DNA from: Eopsaltria australis
Lineage: Eukaryota; Chordata; Aves; Passeriformes; Petroicidae
NCBI GenBank assembly: GCA_034509425.1
Contig: JAVTVJ010011652.1
Span: 2,185,001-2,249,000 of the forward strand
Reading direction: 5' to 3'
Length of the DNA: 64,000 nucleotides
How positions within the stretch are numbered: the first letter of the stretch is position 1; every line of letters starts with the position of its first letter. Shown piece after piece: positions 1-12,632 of this stretch. The notes beneath the pieces are model-generated. The model searched no databases. It saw only the letters and a program-made list of their open reading frames with translations, and was not told the DNA's origin. Both the position numbers and the translations under genes were made by a program.

Positions 1-3000
1 GCCAACAGAAAAGGACTAGGGTGATTGTAAGAGGTGCAGAGAATAACATGATAGTACTTTTACTGCATAAACAATCATAAATAAACATCTAAACACAACT
101 AGAAAGGAAGAAACATTGCACCACTGCCTCCTGGCTAAGAATTAACATACTATGAAAATGAAGGAAAGCAAACTTTTTGGCTGCTGTATGCCACAGCAAT
201 GCAGTAGAAGTTTCATAACTCTAGGAGAGGAATGATGTACAAATGCCAATATTGGTTCTCTTCTGTGCTGATTTGATGGAATTTTTTTTGGTGTCAGATG
301 AAGTTAACAAATCTGGCTGAGAGAAGTCAGATCTGTCAATCCTTTCATCTTTATATGCGTATCTGTGAGTTCCACTTTTCTTGCAAGTGTAACATTTTAC
401 ACCTTTCATCCTTTCAGTTCTTGCCACAGAAATCATTTACACTTTTAAAGAACTAATGTACTGAACCATCTTGGGTAGGTTTAGAACTTAAAACATTTGA
501 ATAACTTATCAAAAGTTTCAAGTTACTGAATAAAAGCATAATGAGATTACAAAATAAAGTAGTGATGTAGAAGGTTATGTGAACAAAGCCTTCCAAGAAC
601 ACATCAATTGTAGTAGGAAAGCAAAATAAATAGAATAAATAGAAAGTACAAATTCTTCTATCAAAACTATCACTACTTAATCAAAACTTAATCATTACTA
701 CTATCAAAACTTAAGCCCTTGTATACAAGGAGAAAAATGCTGATACATTTACATTCATTCAGTAAAACAGTATATTTAAAGTTCTCTGTGGTTGCTGCTG
801 TGAGAGAGTGGAATAGATAAAGCAAAACATCCCCAGAGACTTCTCCAGATGCTCAGAATCTGCAAAACTCTGAGGACAAGAATAAAGCAGAGACAATCCT
901 CTCCTCCCTGCCCCCCATGCACACACAGAGGCACCCTCCCTGCTCTGCTGGCCCTCTCCTACAGGCTGAGATCAATGAGGCCTTGCTGCTGACATCCTCC
1001 TCACTTAAGGATGCTCAGCACTATTTACAGTACCCAGCACAGTGGTTTTGCAGTTCTGTTGAGAACAATGTATGTGGCTGAAGAGCAGAGGGAGAAAAAA
1101 AAAAATACCATTGGGCTTGACCTCTTTGCAAGGATATTAAGAGAAACAAATGCCTCCTATGCCCTTTCCTTTCTCCTTGGGACAGATATTATTGGGCTCA
1201 TTAAGCAGCAGGGGCCAAGCTCTGCACTGCTTCTGGACAGGGATTTATAGACCTGCCTTGGCCTTATGACATATTGGTGAAGCTGGCATGTAGGCAGCTG
1301 TAGGGGAGGTAATAGAGGAGATGCAGGGTGATGTGATAACTTCAGGAGCTGCTCCAGCTTAACACATCAGAGCAGTGCAGGGGCTTCCCAGTGCTGTGTC
1401 CAGGATTCCTGCTGAGCCTGACACCTGAGTGTAGGCATCCCCTTTTCTTTCCAAACATGCACCCAACATTTTGTGTGAATAACAGCAAAAGCCTTTTTTT
1501 TTCCATAAACCCCAAGCTAATTTTTCATTGAGCAAGACTGAGCCACCTGAGCCACTAAAAAAAAAAAAAATTCTGATGTAATGGAAGCCATCAGTCTCTT
1601 TCCTGAGGTAAAACATACTTGTCCCTCCTTACAGATTCTAGTGCTAACAGAATAATGCATGTTACAATTTTCTGTTCATATTGTCTTATCTGGTAAGTCA
1701 ACTCTTGGGAGGTATCAATTTTATAATATTAAAAGTATAAGCCTCCCCTTGCCTATTCATTCTTCCAATATTTAGAAAGAAATATAAGCCTTCTCTTGCC
1801 TAGTTATTTTTTCTAAACTTAGAAAGAAATAAAATTCACAGAAAATCCACTGGCACAATTCTAAAGTGAAACTTTGATAGAAAAATCTTTCCTTTCTTAA
1901 TACCCATGTGTATTTTGCTACATTACTCACATTTGTTACCCTCATCTCCAAGAAGTAAACTGCCATACAATAAAGACTGTAAGTGCTGTAGGAAGTTTAC
2001 TAAACTCAGAAATACCTACAAAACAAGATAGGGAAAAATTAATGCTTACGCTATTTTTTCCATTTTTTTTTCCATTTTTTATGCAGAGAAAAATTTAAGA
2101 GTCAGATCTGTATTTTTTATGCATATGCATGAGCTGAGGTGTAAAATCTACCCTACAAAGAAACAGCCAGACTTCTATTGGAACGTTCCTTTGCAGAATT
2201 TTTTCATGAAGAAAAAAATAATGACATTTTTGCACTCTTATTTTTAAATGGTAGATTGTGGATGAAGAATAACAGGGTAAATTACAAATTGGCTTCAGGT
2301 CCATTTAAAGGTTAAAGATGCTTCAGGAAAACAGGGACCAGACAACACCGAGCTCTATCACCACTCATAATGACATTGTTGCTACTTGAAACACCTCTCT
2401 GCTTTCAAATAAGAATTATCAAACCAGGGAATAAAACCATATTATATTCTTCTATATTCTTTCTGCTAATATGCTAAAGATTAAATAGACAACCTGACAG
2501 CATATTCATCTATGACAGAATGAATCTGCCGACATTGATCTTGACTCTTAGTATGAGCCTCTTATTTTTTAAAATACAAAGTTTTTTGAAGTCTTCGTAC
2601 TGAATAGATGTGTAATTGTGTGTCATGCTGAAACCTTGATGCATCCTGCACTGACATTTCCCACTGCAAATGTCGCTTCTGCTGAGTTTTTTCTGCATTC
2701 ATTCTGCTGTCTTTTATTTTCCCTGCTATTCCTTCTGGAGTTTTTCACAATCTTGCTTAATCTTGACTAAGCCAGGGCATTTTTTCCTTGTCAGCAAAGC
2801 TCCATCTCACAATTCAAACTTTCTTACACATCATTAGTAGGTGTACTGAATTTATCCAATACCCTTTAATGATCCCAAAGGGACACTGCTATTAGACTTT
2901 TTCTAGCTGAGAAAGCATTTACTTTGAGTTATTTTCTCTCATTCTTTGCTAAATTAGGACATGATCTCTGGGATTCATACCACTGTTTCCTTTATTTCTG

Positions 3001-4754
3001 TATTTGTTCTTTTTATTCATAGATTCAACACAACACTGAAAAAACTATTAGAAGATAATGAAATTCCATTGACCTTACTGGGATTTACACCCTTCCTTCA
3101 GAATTTAGCAGAGGTTTCCACATTGTTCTGGCTGGTTTGCTGAATGATATTAAAGAAAAAAAAAAAAGCCTTACTAAAAGATTTTGAAAATAAAAATAAA
3201 CTGTCTGCTCCAATTTTCTCCTATCCACTATTTTTTCTTTGCAAGGCTTAGGAAGAATGCATTTATTATTGGTGGCTTACTGATTCTTAGTCATCATGTT
3301 ATACTTTACCCAGGAGCTTTGTAAGTCCTACACCAATTTCTTCCAAGGCTATTTAAGCGTGACTTCTCCATCCATGTTTTCAGGCTGACAGATTTCATCT
3401 CTTTTGGAAAAAAAAATTAAGCAAACCAAAAAGCAAAATGTTGGGTAACTGCTAAATCAGCAGGGTAATCAGTATTTTGATTAATACAATTTTCATCTTA
3501 ACATCACAGTTCAGCTTCTTCAGAGGGACACTGCCTGGTCTTAGTGATTCTACTTCAAAGTAATCTCATGTAGATTTCTTACTCATCTTTTAAAAAACCC
3601 CAGCCTTTTAATAATGGCTACATTGATAACCTTCTGAATACTTTAATACTTAATTTTAAAATATGTTTTTTAATGCTGCAATGAAACTATTTGATTTTCC
3701 TGAAATTGCCTTTTCCTTTCCAGTTGCTACTTTTGGAGCCTACTTAATTTTCCTGGTTTTTTCCTTATGTGTATTTTCTAAAAATTACTTCTGTCTTTTT
3801 TCAGTCAATACTTGAATAGTTGTACTATTAGACTTTGGAAAGTGATAGTTGCAAAAAATGGAAAAACAAGTACATCAAATAGTCTGCAACAAGGACAGTG
3901 AAACAATAATTGTACTAGGCATAATGGAATAATGGAACAAAATTATGCTCAATTTTTGCCATTTGATTTGCATAAAATTGGCAAAAATGAGAGGCTATGC
4001 ATGCATTGATCCCTGTCTTGTCTTCTAGATGTCATAAAAGAATTGAGTAGATTAAATTTTCTCTCAGTATTAATGTTGAAACAGACATTATATGCCAAGA
4101 ATCTAACTGGCATATTGTATTCATTCAATGCAACTATTTTCAGTAATTTGAAGAAATAACTCTCTTGCATAAATATAACACTTTGTCAAGCACACAGGCA
4201 GTTATTTAATTAGCTGAAGACACTAATTTCCATAGCTTCAGATAATGGTAGAAATAATAATTACTAAGAATTACATCATTTTCTGGAGTAACAAGGTTTA
4301 TTGCCACAGAGGAGCACAAAGATGTGTGTGGCATCTCCTGTTTGTGTACCTGGGCACTGGTGGTGCTGCAGGGGGGAGGCTGAAAAAGCTGAGTGAGTTG
4401 AGATGCTGATTTTATCCCTGATCTTAGCCAGGGATAAAGGCTCAGGATGTGCCATGGGAAGGTCTGGCTGCACAGGTGGATGTGAAGGATGGTTCTGTCT
4501 GGGACTAACTGCTGAGGGAAACCTTCTCACCAGCCTGGCAAGTTGTTCCCCATGAGCAAGGCTTTGAACCAGTTTTAAAAGGTGCCGGAGAAAAAAGTGT
4601 GCAGGCTTTTCTCCCTGCTCTTTTCAGGTTATAGATTTAGAATCTGTATGGTCAAAGCCAAGGAGGGCAGGAGAGAGAGAACTGGAAAGGTCCTGAGAAA
4701 GGAAGAATACAAAGTGAGCCATCAAACACCTGCAGGACAGATCCACAAGCAGAA
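1..4754. other. Intergenic, AT-rich, no gene recognised
   Basis: Only short chance frames of under 112 codons occur, with none resembling a known protein. It contains the 47-bp tandem duplication at 1737-1830 and short A runs (for example 1557-1570). The 4276-4754 part is somewhat richer in G+C and leads into the CR1 element. Confidence 0.7.
1737..1830. repeat. Diverged tandem duplication, 47-bp unit
   Basis: Two adjacent units begin ATAAGCCTCCCCTTGCCTA and ATAAGCCTTCTCTTGCCTA, and both end in TTAGAAAGAAAT. The copies align without a length change but carry several substitutions, so the duplication is old. Confidence 0.85.
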
Positions 4755-5165
4755 ACACAGAATCAGTTTGGGTGGAAAAACCTCTGAGATCATCGAGTCC
4801 AACCTATGCCCCAGCACCACCGTGTCAACCAGACCATGGCCATGTCCAGTCTTTCCTCAAACACCTGCAGGGATGGTGACTCCATTGCCTCTCTGGGCAG
4901 CCCATTCCAATGTCTAATCACCTTTTATGTAATGAAATTCTTCCTGATGTTCAACCTAGACCTTCCCTGGTGCAGCTTAAGACTCTGTCCTCTTGTCCTG
5001 TCACTGCTGCCTGGGAGAAGAGGCTGAACCTCTACCTGGCTCCAACCTCCTGCCAAGGAGTGGTAGAGAATGACAGGGTCATCCCTGAGCCTGCTTTTCT
5101 TCAGGCTGAACAGCCCCAGCTCCCTCCCTGCTCCTCAAAGAACAAGCACTCCAGACCCTGCCAGA
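4755..5165 (-). mobile_element. CR1 LINE, 3'-terminal fragment
   Basis: The plus-strand text reads as the reverse complement of a CR1 3' end. It runs ACAGAATCAGTTTGGGTGG, then ACCTCTGAGATCATCGAGTCC, AACACCTGCAGGGATGGTGAC, GGGCAGCCCATTCCA, TTCTTCCTGATGT, CTCTTGTCCTGTCACTG, GAGAAGAGGCTGA and CTTCAGGCTGAACAGCCCCAG. This block order is characteristic of avian CR1. The copy is 5'-truncated near 5165, as is usual for CR1. Open frames across it (4582-4917, 4806-5027, 4910-5188) run through repeat sequence and are not genes. Confidence 0.95.
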
Positions 5166-8100
5166 AATATTTGTTGAACACCAGTTGAAAAATGGGAGAA
5201 GCAAAGTGCACATAATGACAGCTTAAAACCCAAGATTTTTCTGATCAGAAGGTTCTTTCAATACAGCAGCTACTGGAGGTATCCAAGGGGCAAAAGCTGG
5301 GAAGATCTAAAGGTCAGGACCTCATGGGAATGGGATTACATTCCCTAGTAGGATGAGAATCTGAGGCTCTCTTTGAAAAAGCATTAAGGCATAGTTTTCT
5401 ATTCAATTCTTCAGATATGCCAGGTACTGCTTTTTTATTTCATGAAGTGGAGGAAATTACACAGAAAGCAGCTATTTTAGATTTGATTCTAATTCTTTAG
5501 GAGGAAGTGGTTGAGAATCTTAAAAGTGGAAGTTAATTCAAGAGAAAAAGATAATAAAAATGATAAGTCTTCCATTCTTCCTTTAAATTGCGACTAACAA
5601 AATAAGGATAATGGACTTCAAATAGCTCAGGGAAATGCAAGTATTTAGCAGTGATAAGGAAAAAAAGAATGTAAGAGATAAAGACAGGACAGCAAATTAT
5701 CCTAACATGGAGGAAAGATTAGAAGTACATCAAAAATTAAGGTGATTGCATCAAGAATTGTTTAACAATCTGAAAATCTAAAAGAAACTCATAAAATATA
5801 GAAAAAAACACACACATATAATGTCAAGTATAAAGAAATAGCACAGGCAAGCCAGAATGAAATAAAAAAATGCTGAAGTACAGAATAAGTCACAAGTGGC
5901 ATGATGATATTCATATTCAGTTCAAATGGAACAGATCTGTGCTGGAAATAATAGTAACTTCTACGTTGCTTTGTATCAGAAGACTGCTGTTTTCCACAAG
6001 GATTATTCCACATTACAATGCCTTGTCAATCGTTTTTGACCCATTTTTCTCTCCAAATTCTCCATCTCATACTGATCTGTAGCTCTTGAATTCCTCTAAA
6101 AGCAATTTCACAACTTGAAGCAAAGACAGATGGTGGAGTTTCATTTCCTCAAGTGCCTTTCCCAGCCACGTTGACTTTAACTGTCCACTGCCATTACAGG
6201 ATGAGACGTGAATCTGGCCCACTGAAATTAATCCCATGTATCACAGTTTACATCTGTCAGAGTCACACATGCTCATATTAAATATTAAAATGTTGTCCAA
6301 AACAAGATTATGAAATACAATTTTCCACTGTGTCTCACAGAGAATATCTGTGGCTTCATCACTGCTAAAAAAAAGTTATTACCTGTGCAGCAGTATCAAG
6401 AGAGCCACACACTGAAAAGTAACGCTCTGGGTGGGTTATACCTCTACAAATAGTGTTGTTATGCCATGAAGACAAATAGCTTCAGGCTATAAAAAAGCCT
6501 GAGAAAAGGAAGGTTTAATAAAATCTCGTGGAAAAAAAAAATTGATGCAAAATATTCTTACTTCAGAATGCTGTTTTACACTGCAATGTAAATAACTGTA
6601 TTTTTTGCTGCTGTGTTTTCCGCCTTTCCCTCAGTTTTCTGGCCTAGGGGAAGATTGCTTTGTCATTTACCAAAAAATAAAGTAAGAAAAACCCTAATTT
6701 GGTCTGAGTTGCTTTCCATCCTTTTAATTAATTCAAATGTCTAATTACACTGAGAGATTTTTACTGTCATAAACTTTGTCTATATAATTTACTGGCAGAA
6801 AAGCCACTATAATTTAAGGCATATTATAAAGTTCTACTCTAATGTTAAAATGTTAACATACATGTACACACACATGAACATGAATGTGCACACACCACAC
6901 ACATAAGGGTACAAAATTTAAAACTTTGTAATTGTTGTAGGGCTTGGTTTGGGGTTTTTTTTTAGTTCACATACCCTCATCTACATACACACCATATTCC
7001 AGACTCTGCCTTTATGAAGTAGAAATATCCAGGTGTTATCTCCCCTGCTGAAAGGGACTGTCTTCAGCAAGGCACCAATAATGCCTCAAAGGAAAAGGCT
7101 GTTTGAAGTCCAAGGTTGGGTATGAACACCTGCTAAATATAAAATGCATGCCTATTTTATAAATAACTGATTGTATTCCTATGAGTATTTTGGGAAAAAA
7201 TTAATGCTCATATCTCTCTGAAGAATGGCAGAAGATTATACCTGCAGAACAACAGCACATCATGTAAAGGGTAGGTTTAGAGCATGAGCATTCACAAGCT
7301 TGTATGGTCTAGAATTAAAGAGAATAAACTCAGGAATTTCAGCCAGGGCCTCGAGGGAAAACTATTTTATGTGCCTTCCACTCCTTGCCTCTTAACTTGA
7401 AGAAAATGCTGGCAGTACAGTCAGTTTCCTAAAGGAAAGAATGCAGAAACCTCTGTGGAGTGGTGGTAGCAATTCACACCTGAGGAATTCTAAATCCATC
7501 AAAGCCCCATATAACTGCTGAGCAGCTGGTGCTGTCTCCACCTCTAGAGGTAGCATAGAAACAGAGGTGATGAAATCCATGTGGGAGATAAAAAACTTCT
7601 TCATGTTTAGTGACCTCAAAAAGAAGATGAACATTGAAAAGACAGACCTCATCTGAGCATGGAAATGTGACATTGTCTTTAGCAAGCACTCAGCCAAACC
7701 TGTGAAAAGCTTGAGCTTTTCTCTTGGTACCTCCAAGAAAAGACATTTCACACACAAAACTAATTTGTGAAGTCTAACAGTAAAAACATTCATTGAAGAA
7801 ATTACTACTTCACCGTTTTTTCTTTCTTGATCACCCATTTGGGGTCAAGAATCAGAGCAGAGGATCCTCCTTCGTGTCCATGTATTTGCATCAGAAGTTA
7901 AGATCTGATTATGTGGTGGAGAGCAAGGGGGTAGCTCTGGAAAAAAAGTTAGGAGATTTTTTGAAAAAGAATTATGGAAGGGAAAAAGTATGTAAGCAGA
8001 TGAGTACATTACTTTTGAACTCTGGGCAAAAATAGAGCCTACACTCTCCAAACCTCAAGAACGTATTTGTTTTGCAAATTTGATGCTTTTCTTTGCTTAA

Positions 8101-11100
8101 TGACTGCTCTCTGGCCTGACTTTCAAAACTTCTGACATTGTGTCTGTGCAAAAATGACCACATTGCATTTTATACGAGGGCTGTCTCTCACATGCCTGTG
8201 TCAGAGGACATCTGCATTATGAAGCAAGACCAGAACAGTCCCTAAATTAAGGGAGAAAGAGGGAGGGAAGGCAAAAGTCTGTCACACTCTATTATGGCAG
8301 CTGATTTTCACATCTGCAGAGAAATACAAGTGTAATTCAGATGGCTTGTCAAGGGAAATATGATTGAATTATCTCTATAGCCCAGCTGAAAGGTGAAATG
8401 ATGAGCAACCTGGAATTAAATTAAAAACCTAAACCCATTAAAGTATTCAGTTTTCCCAGGCTAAGATAAAAGTGAAAACCTTTGAAATTAAGCAGTCTTC
8501 CTAGCCTTATCTCTGAAGCTGAAGATGCTGCTGCTTTGGATAACACAAAGGAAGCCAGACTGGATTATTGCTCATTTGAACACTGGTTCTCAAATGCACC
8601 ATATTTTCCTCAAGAAACGAACATTATTCATTTCAGCTTATGCTGGATATCAAAGTAGCTGCAGAAAAGGACAAAAAATAAATTACCAACCATCCTTTGA
8701 TCCCAACACACTCCCACTGCTCCACTTCCCCACTCCAGAGAACAATGTGAAGGAGCCAAATCTCTTCCTTTTTCTCAGCACAGAGCTGCACATCCTGAGT
8801 TTTTCAAAGCTCATTCCTTTTCTGAAGAATGTCTTTATTCTTAAAAAATTTGAAACTATGCACAAGATTTCCTCAAATGACAGTTTTCTCACATGATTTC
8901 TCCCTTGCCTTCAAAACGATTCCTCTTAAAATATAATTCCTAAGTCTCACCTTGTCTGGCTTGAAGAGACAAACAAAGAGTTCTCTTTGAGGAATCAAAG
9001 TCTATTCATCCATCCCACCACAAGGAAGTACATTTCTGTACAGAACTATTCCATTCTTATTTGCAGTATAAACAAGAAAACAAATGTGTTTTTCTGTTTA
9101 AACTCATGTTATTGTTGGGGCAGTTACACTTTTGCAGCATGTGAAATAAATTCTTGTCTGCTTTCATAAAGGTATTTAGAGGATAATAATGATAAAACAC
9201 CTCCATCTAACCTTTATTCTCAAAAGTGCAGTTAAAGGCTGAGTCACAGCCTGACAACTTAAATTAATGCAAAAACTTATAAACCTCCTATATAATCTCA
9301 GAAAACCATAGCTCAAATAGAGCAATGAGGGATCAAAATCAAACTTACTTTGTGTGCAATAAAGTGAGATCCATTCTTCTGTGTATTTATTTATTCAGGT
9401 GATGCACCCACGTCCCTTTCCTTCTGTCTGTTTACAAAGACCTCAGGCCAGCCACTTTTTCTTTAAAACTTGCATGGCATTAACATAATGAAGCCCCAAT
9501 CCCAACAAAGGTCAATGGATAGAACATTAATAGAAATATTTACTTACAATATTACCATTATAGTTATTGGGGAAAAGCCATCGCTTTTCAGCTGCATTTT
9601 GAATACAAGGAAAATTGAAGGCAAAATGGTTTCATAGCTCCTGATCCCTTCTACCTGCACAATGGAACCAGCTCCATTCTTCAATAGCAAACTTACCCTG
9701 ATATGAGCTACATCAAAGGGCACAAAATTGCCAGGAGGAAGCTAAAGGAAGAAATAATTATTATGATCATGCTTCTACAATCAAAATTTTCCAGTAATAT
9801 TTTTGCAGCCCTTAGAAATTCTTCAGTGGAGAAAAGTCATTACTGTACTTTAGTATTATTCCTCAAGCATTTGCCTGTATGACAGATAACAATGTGGGTA
9901 TCAATGGAGATTCCCTTAATAAACATTTTTTTAAATTAAACTTTAAATATAAAACATCTGAAATGGTATTACTTCTTCCATCATCAAAATATTATGCTGG
10001 TGTAGTTAAATTTTCCTTTAGCCTTGGGTTTGGATTCTACAGAATTGAATATTCCATCTCAAACCACATATGGTAGTTCAGTGATTTACACCTCATCTAA
10101 TTTTGCTCGACGTCAGAAGCCTTTTAATGAGTGCTTGGAGGGTTTCATTCCATTATAGTTCCAAAGAAGCTGATGCTGCATTTTCTTTCAAATTCAAAAA
10201 TTTAGCTGGCTGACATCCAACTTGCAATCAAATAATAATGAATTTTTAAAACAACTCCTTCTCAGGCAGAATCTCAAGAATAAAATGGAAAAAAATTACA
10301 AGAACAAATGTGTCAGATTTATACAACTCTTTGTAGCAACTGTCCAGAGGATGAAACACATTTCTAGAATCTTTCAGAAACAGAAACCAGTAAAGTCTGG
10401 AATGTTTCTTCATCTAAAAAAACTGAAAATAATAACAATTTCACAAGTTCGCTGTTCCTGCTGGATTCAAAAGAATCAGCTAAAAGCAAACACAATCTGA
10501 AAAAACATCTATTTAAAACCTCCTATACTGTTAACTCTTCATTGCACTGGACAGAAGGAAAGCACAGTAGAAACCTAAATATATATACACAGTCAAGGAA
10601 GATAGACAGGATTGATTCTGAGAAACCATGACAGAGAATAAACACTAAACAAGAGATTTGAGTATTAGGCTCGATTCTACCACTGGTTTTCTATATGGGC
10701 AAGTCAGAGAATTCCATTTATCTGCATTTAATTTCAAAACCTTCAACAGCCTTTGCAATGCACCCTTTCTTCTACTCATCCTCCCCTTCTTCTGCCTACT
10801 TGTTCTCACAACATCATGTGTGCAAACCCCCTGCCACCAAAGACAAAAGGCACCTCTGCATTCCTGTAAGCAAAGCTAAAAAATAACCCATGGATGTTAT
10901 CACAGACTGGAGAACAATGAATAGAGAATTTCCCAATTAGTTTATACCAGGTTTGAATGAGCTCACTTTCCTCTGAGTCCTCTCCCTGTTATAAAGATGA
11001 TTTCCATAAATTAAAACATCATTCATTGTCCCAGTGAAAAGTATATGGCCAGGTGGAATATACTTTATGAGTACAATTGATGAGCAGTCTTGCTAGAAAG

Positions 11101-11524
11101 TTGGGTTGTCAGGACCTGCTGAGGTGGCCAGGTGCTCTTTGTGATGATATTTGTAAACACATCTACCACCAACAGTTAAAATACAGTTATTTATTTATTG
11201 TTTTAATACCACAAAGTTCCAAGTATCATCTGATCTGCTAGCTAAATATTTCTATTCTAAATATTAACAAAACAACAAAGATCACTCTAGCCAGGATTTA
11301 ATCAAAACCCCACTGTCCTGCATATAAACAAAATCTTGCCATCTCATGCACGTTGCTTTCCTGCTTATTCTGAGAGCAAAAGGACACTAATTTCCCCTTA
11401 TTTCTTTATGTAAGTCTGTAGGTTAGGTGACAGTTCAACTTTTATACAGAAGCAATTTTTATTTCTTGAAAGACAGGATTATGTCTTTGGATGCAGTGAC
11501 CCTCCTTCAGATCCTTTTATTTCC
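5166..11524. other. Intergenic, AT-rich, no gene recognised
   Basis: Mostly unique sequence. It holds a degenerate CA-rich patch (6862-6902), a small hairpin (6483-6501, CAGGCT/AGCCTG arms) and chance frames of 148 codons on minus (7392-7838) and 123 codons on plus (8525-8896). Neither frame shows a domain, signal peptide or splice context that I can support. Confidence 0.7.
10655..10745 (+). repeat. Possible MIR/CORE-SINE fragment
   Basis: TTAGGCTCGATTCTACCACTGG followed by ATGGGCAAGTCAGAGAATTCC and TATCTGCATTTAATTTC parallels the MIR core order (tcgaatcctggctctgccact, ttgggcaagtcact, tctgtgcctcagttt). It is heavily diverged. Confidence 0.35.
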
Positions 11525-11715
11525 ATAGAAATATAAAGCTGGAAGGGAGGTCACCTAGCCCTGGCTTTCTCTTTTTTAATCTAAAAGAGTCCCAGTTCAC
11601 AGAGTCTTTCTTCAGAGACCATATTTTCTAGACCTCTGACTGGTCTCTAACATCTCTCACAACTCTGTTCCAAAACTCACTCTGACAGTTATTCCTTTGT
11701 TCTGAAAGGGAATTG
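11525..11715 (-). mobile_element. Possible old CR1-like fragment
   Basis: ATAGAAATATAAAGCTGGAAGG and GAGGTCACCTAGCCCTGG resemble the reverse-complement CR1 3' end (tagaa...ttggaagggacctc...tcatctagtccaacc). TGTTCCAAAACTCACTCTGACAG, further on, resembles the downstream 'ttccagtac...ctcacagt' block. Identity is low, so the call is tentative. Confidence 0.35.
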
Positions 11716-12532
11716 ATTCTAAGGCAAAATTAAATTTATTTTTTAACTTTCTTTTTCCCTTTATCTTTTTATTCTCCTTTTTTTTTTTTTTTAATTTCTT
11801 CACTGGTAAATGCAACCACAGTAAAGATTCCCTTCTAGTTATAACATGTCCTAAGTGTCATAACAACTCCTTCCTCAGTTGCTGAGTATGCTCCCTTTTT
11901 TATGTGTGCATAATTTACTAGCACACAACTAACAGACTTAGAGTTTAACATTCATCAACACACTAAGTATTTATTTTGTGAATTGCCCCAAAAGATATTT
12001 TTCATTATTTCAAAGTGCTCTCCTTTACCGTGGCCTGGAATTTCCTTGACAGAAAGCACTTTGCAAAGTGTTTTCTCTGTGTTATTACAAGCACTAAAGA
12101 TTAAGAACTTGAGCGATATAATTTTTACCACTGGATAACTGAGATAAATATTTTCTTATGACTTGTTGAAGAGATTAATGCACTGAATGAGTACATTTCT
12201 ACTATTTTCATGAAACAAATACAGTAATCAGCCCTGGAATTTTCATAAAGATCCTAAAACACAGGCAAAAATTAGGCCACCATGGAATACTGTGATCATT
12301 TCTATGCAAATGCTTTGCAGTTCTTTCTGATGCTGCATTTTTTAGAGCGTTACCTTGGAAAGTGCTTGAAAATACTCCTCTTGTGGAGATACTCAGGATG
12401 TGGTGGCCCTACAGACATCTTTTTTTTTTTAGTGAACATAAAAATCTTCAGTCCTGCAAAGGGTTGGTCTTTTTCTCAGCTGCATGGCTGAGTAGGTATG
12501 AAAGCAATAAATGTTACTGAAGGTCCCAAAGG

Positions 12533-12632
12533 AAGTCATAGTTTGGTTAGGGCTGGGGAGAGACCTTAAAAATCATTCCAAAAGTTCCAACCCCCCTGCC
12601 ATGGGCAGGGACTCCTTCCACTAGACCAGGTG
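12533..12632 (-). mobile_element. CR1 LINE 3'-end fragment (about 100 bp)
   Basis: AAGTCATAGTTTGGTTAGGG, then GAGACCTTAAAAATCATTCC, TTCCAACCCCCCTGCCATGG and GACTCCTTCCACTAGACCAGG are the classic reverse-complement CR1 3' terminus. The CCCTGCC-ATG-GGCAGGG hairpin is part of the element. It is truncated at TGGATGC. Confidence 0.92.

Noticed and set aside
4582..5188. Three overlapping plus-strand frames of 73-111 codons
   Set aside because: They run into or lie within the CR1 fragment and read its non-coding strand; not genes.
6483..6501. CAGGCT/AGCCTG hairpin resembling an intrinsic terminator
   Set aside because: Vertebrate DNA with no adjacent gene; a short stem like this is expected by chance.
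7392..7838. 148-codon minus-strand open frame overlapping another of 71 codons
   Set aside because: No recognisable domain, no matching family and no splice or promoter context. A frame this long is expected occasionally in 64 kb.
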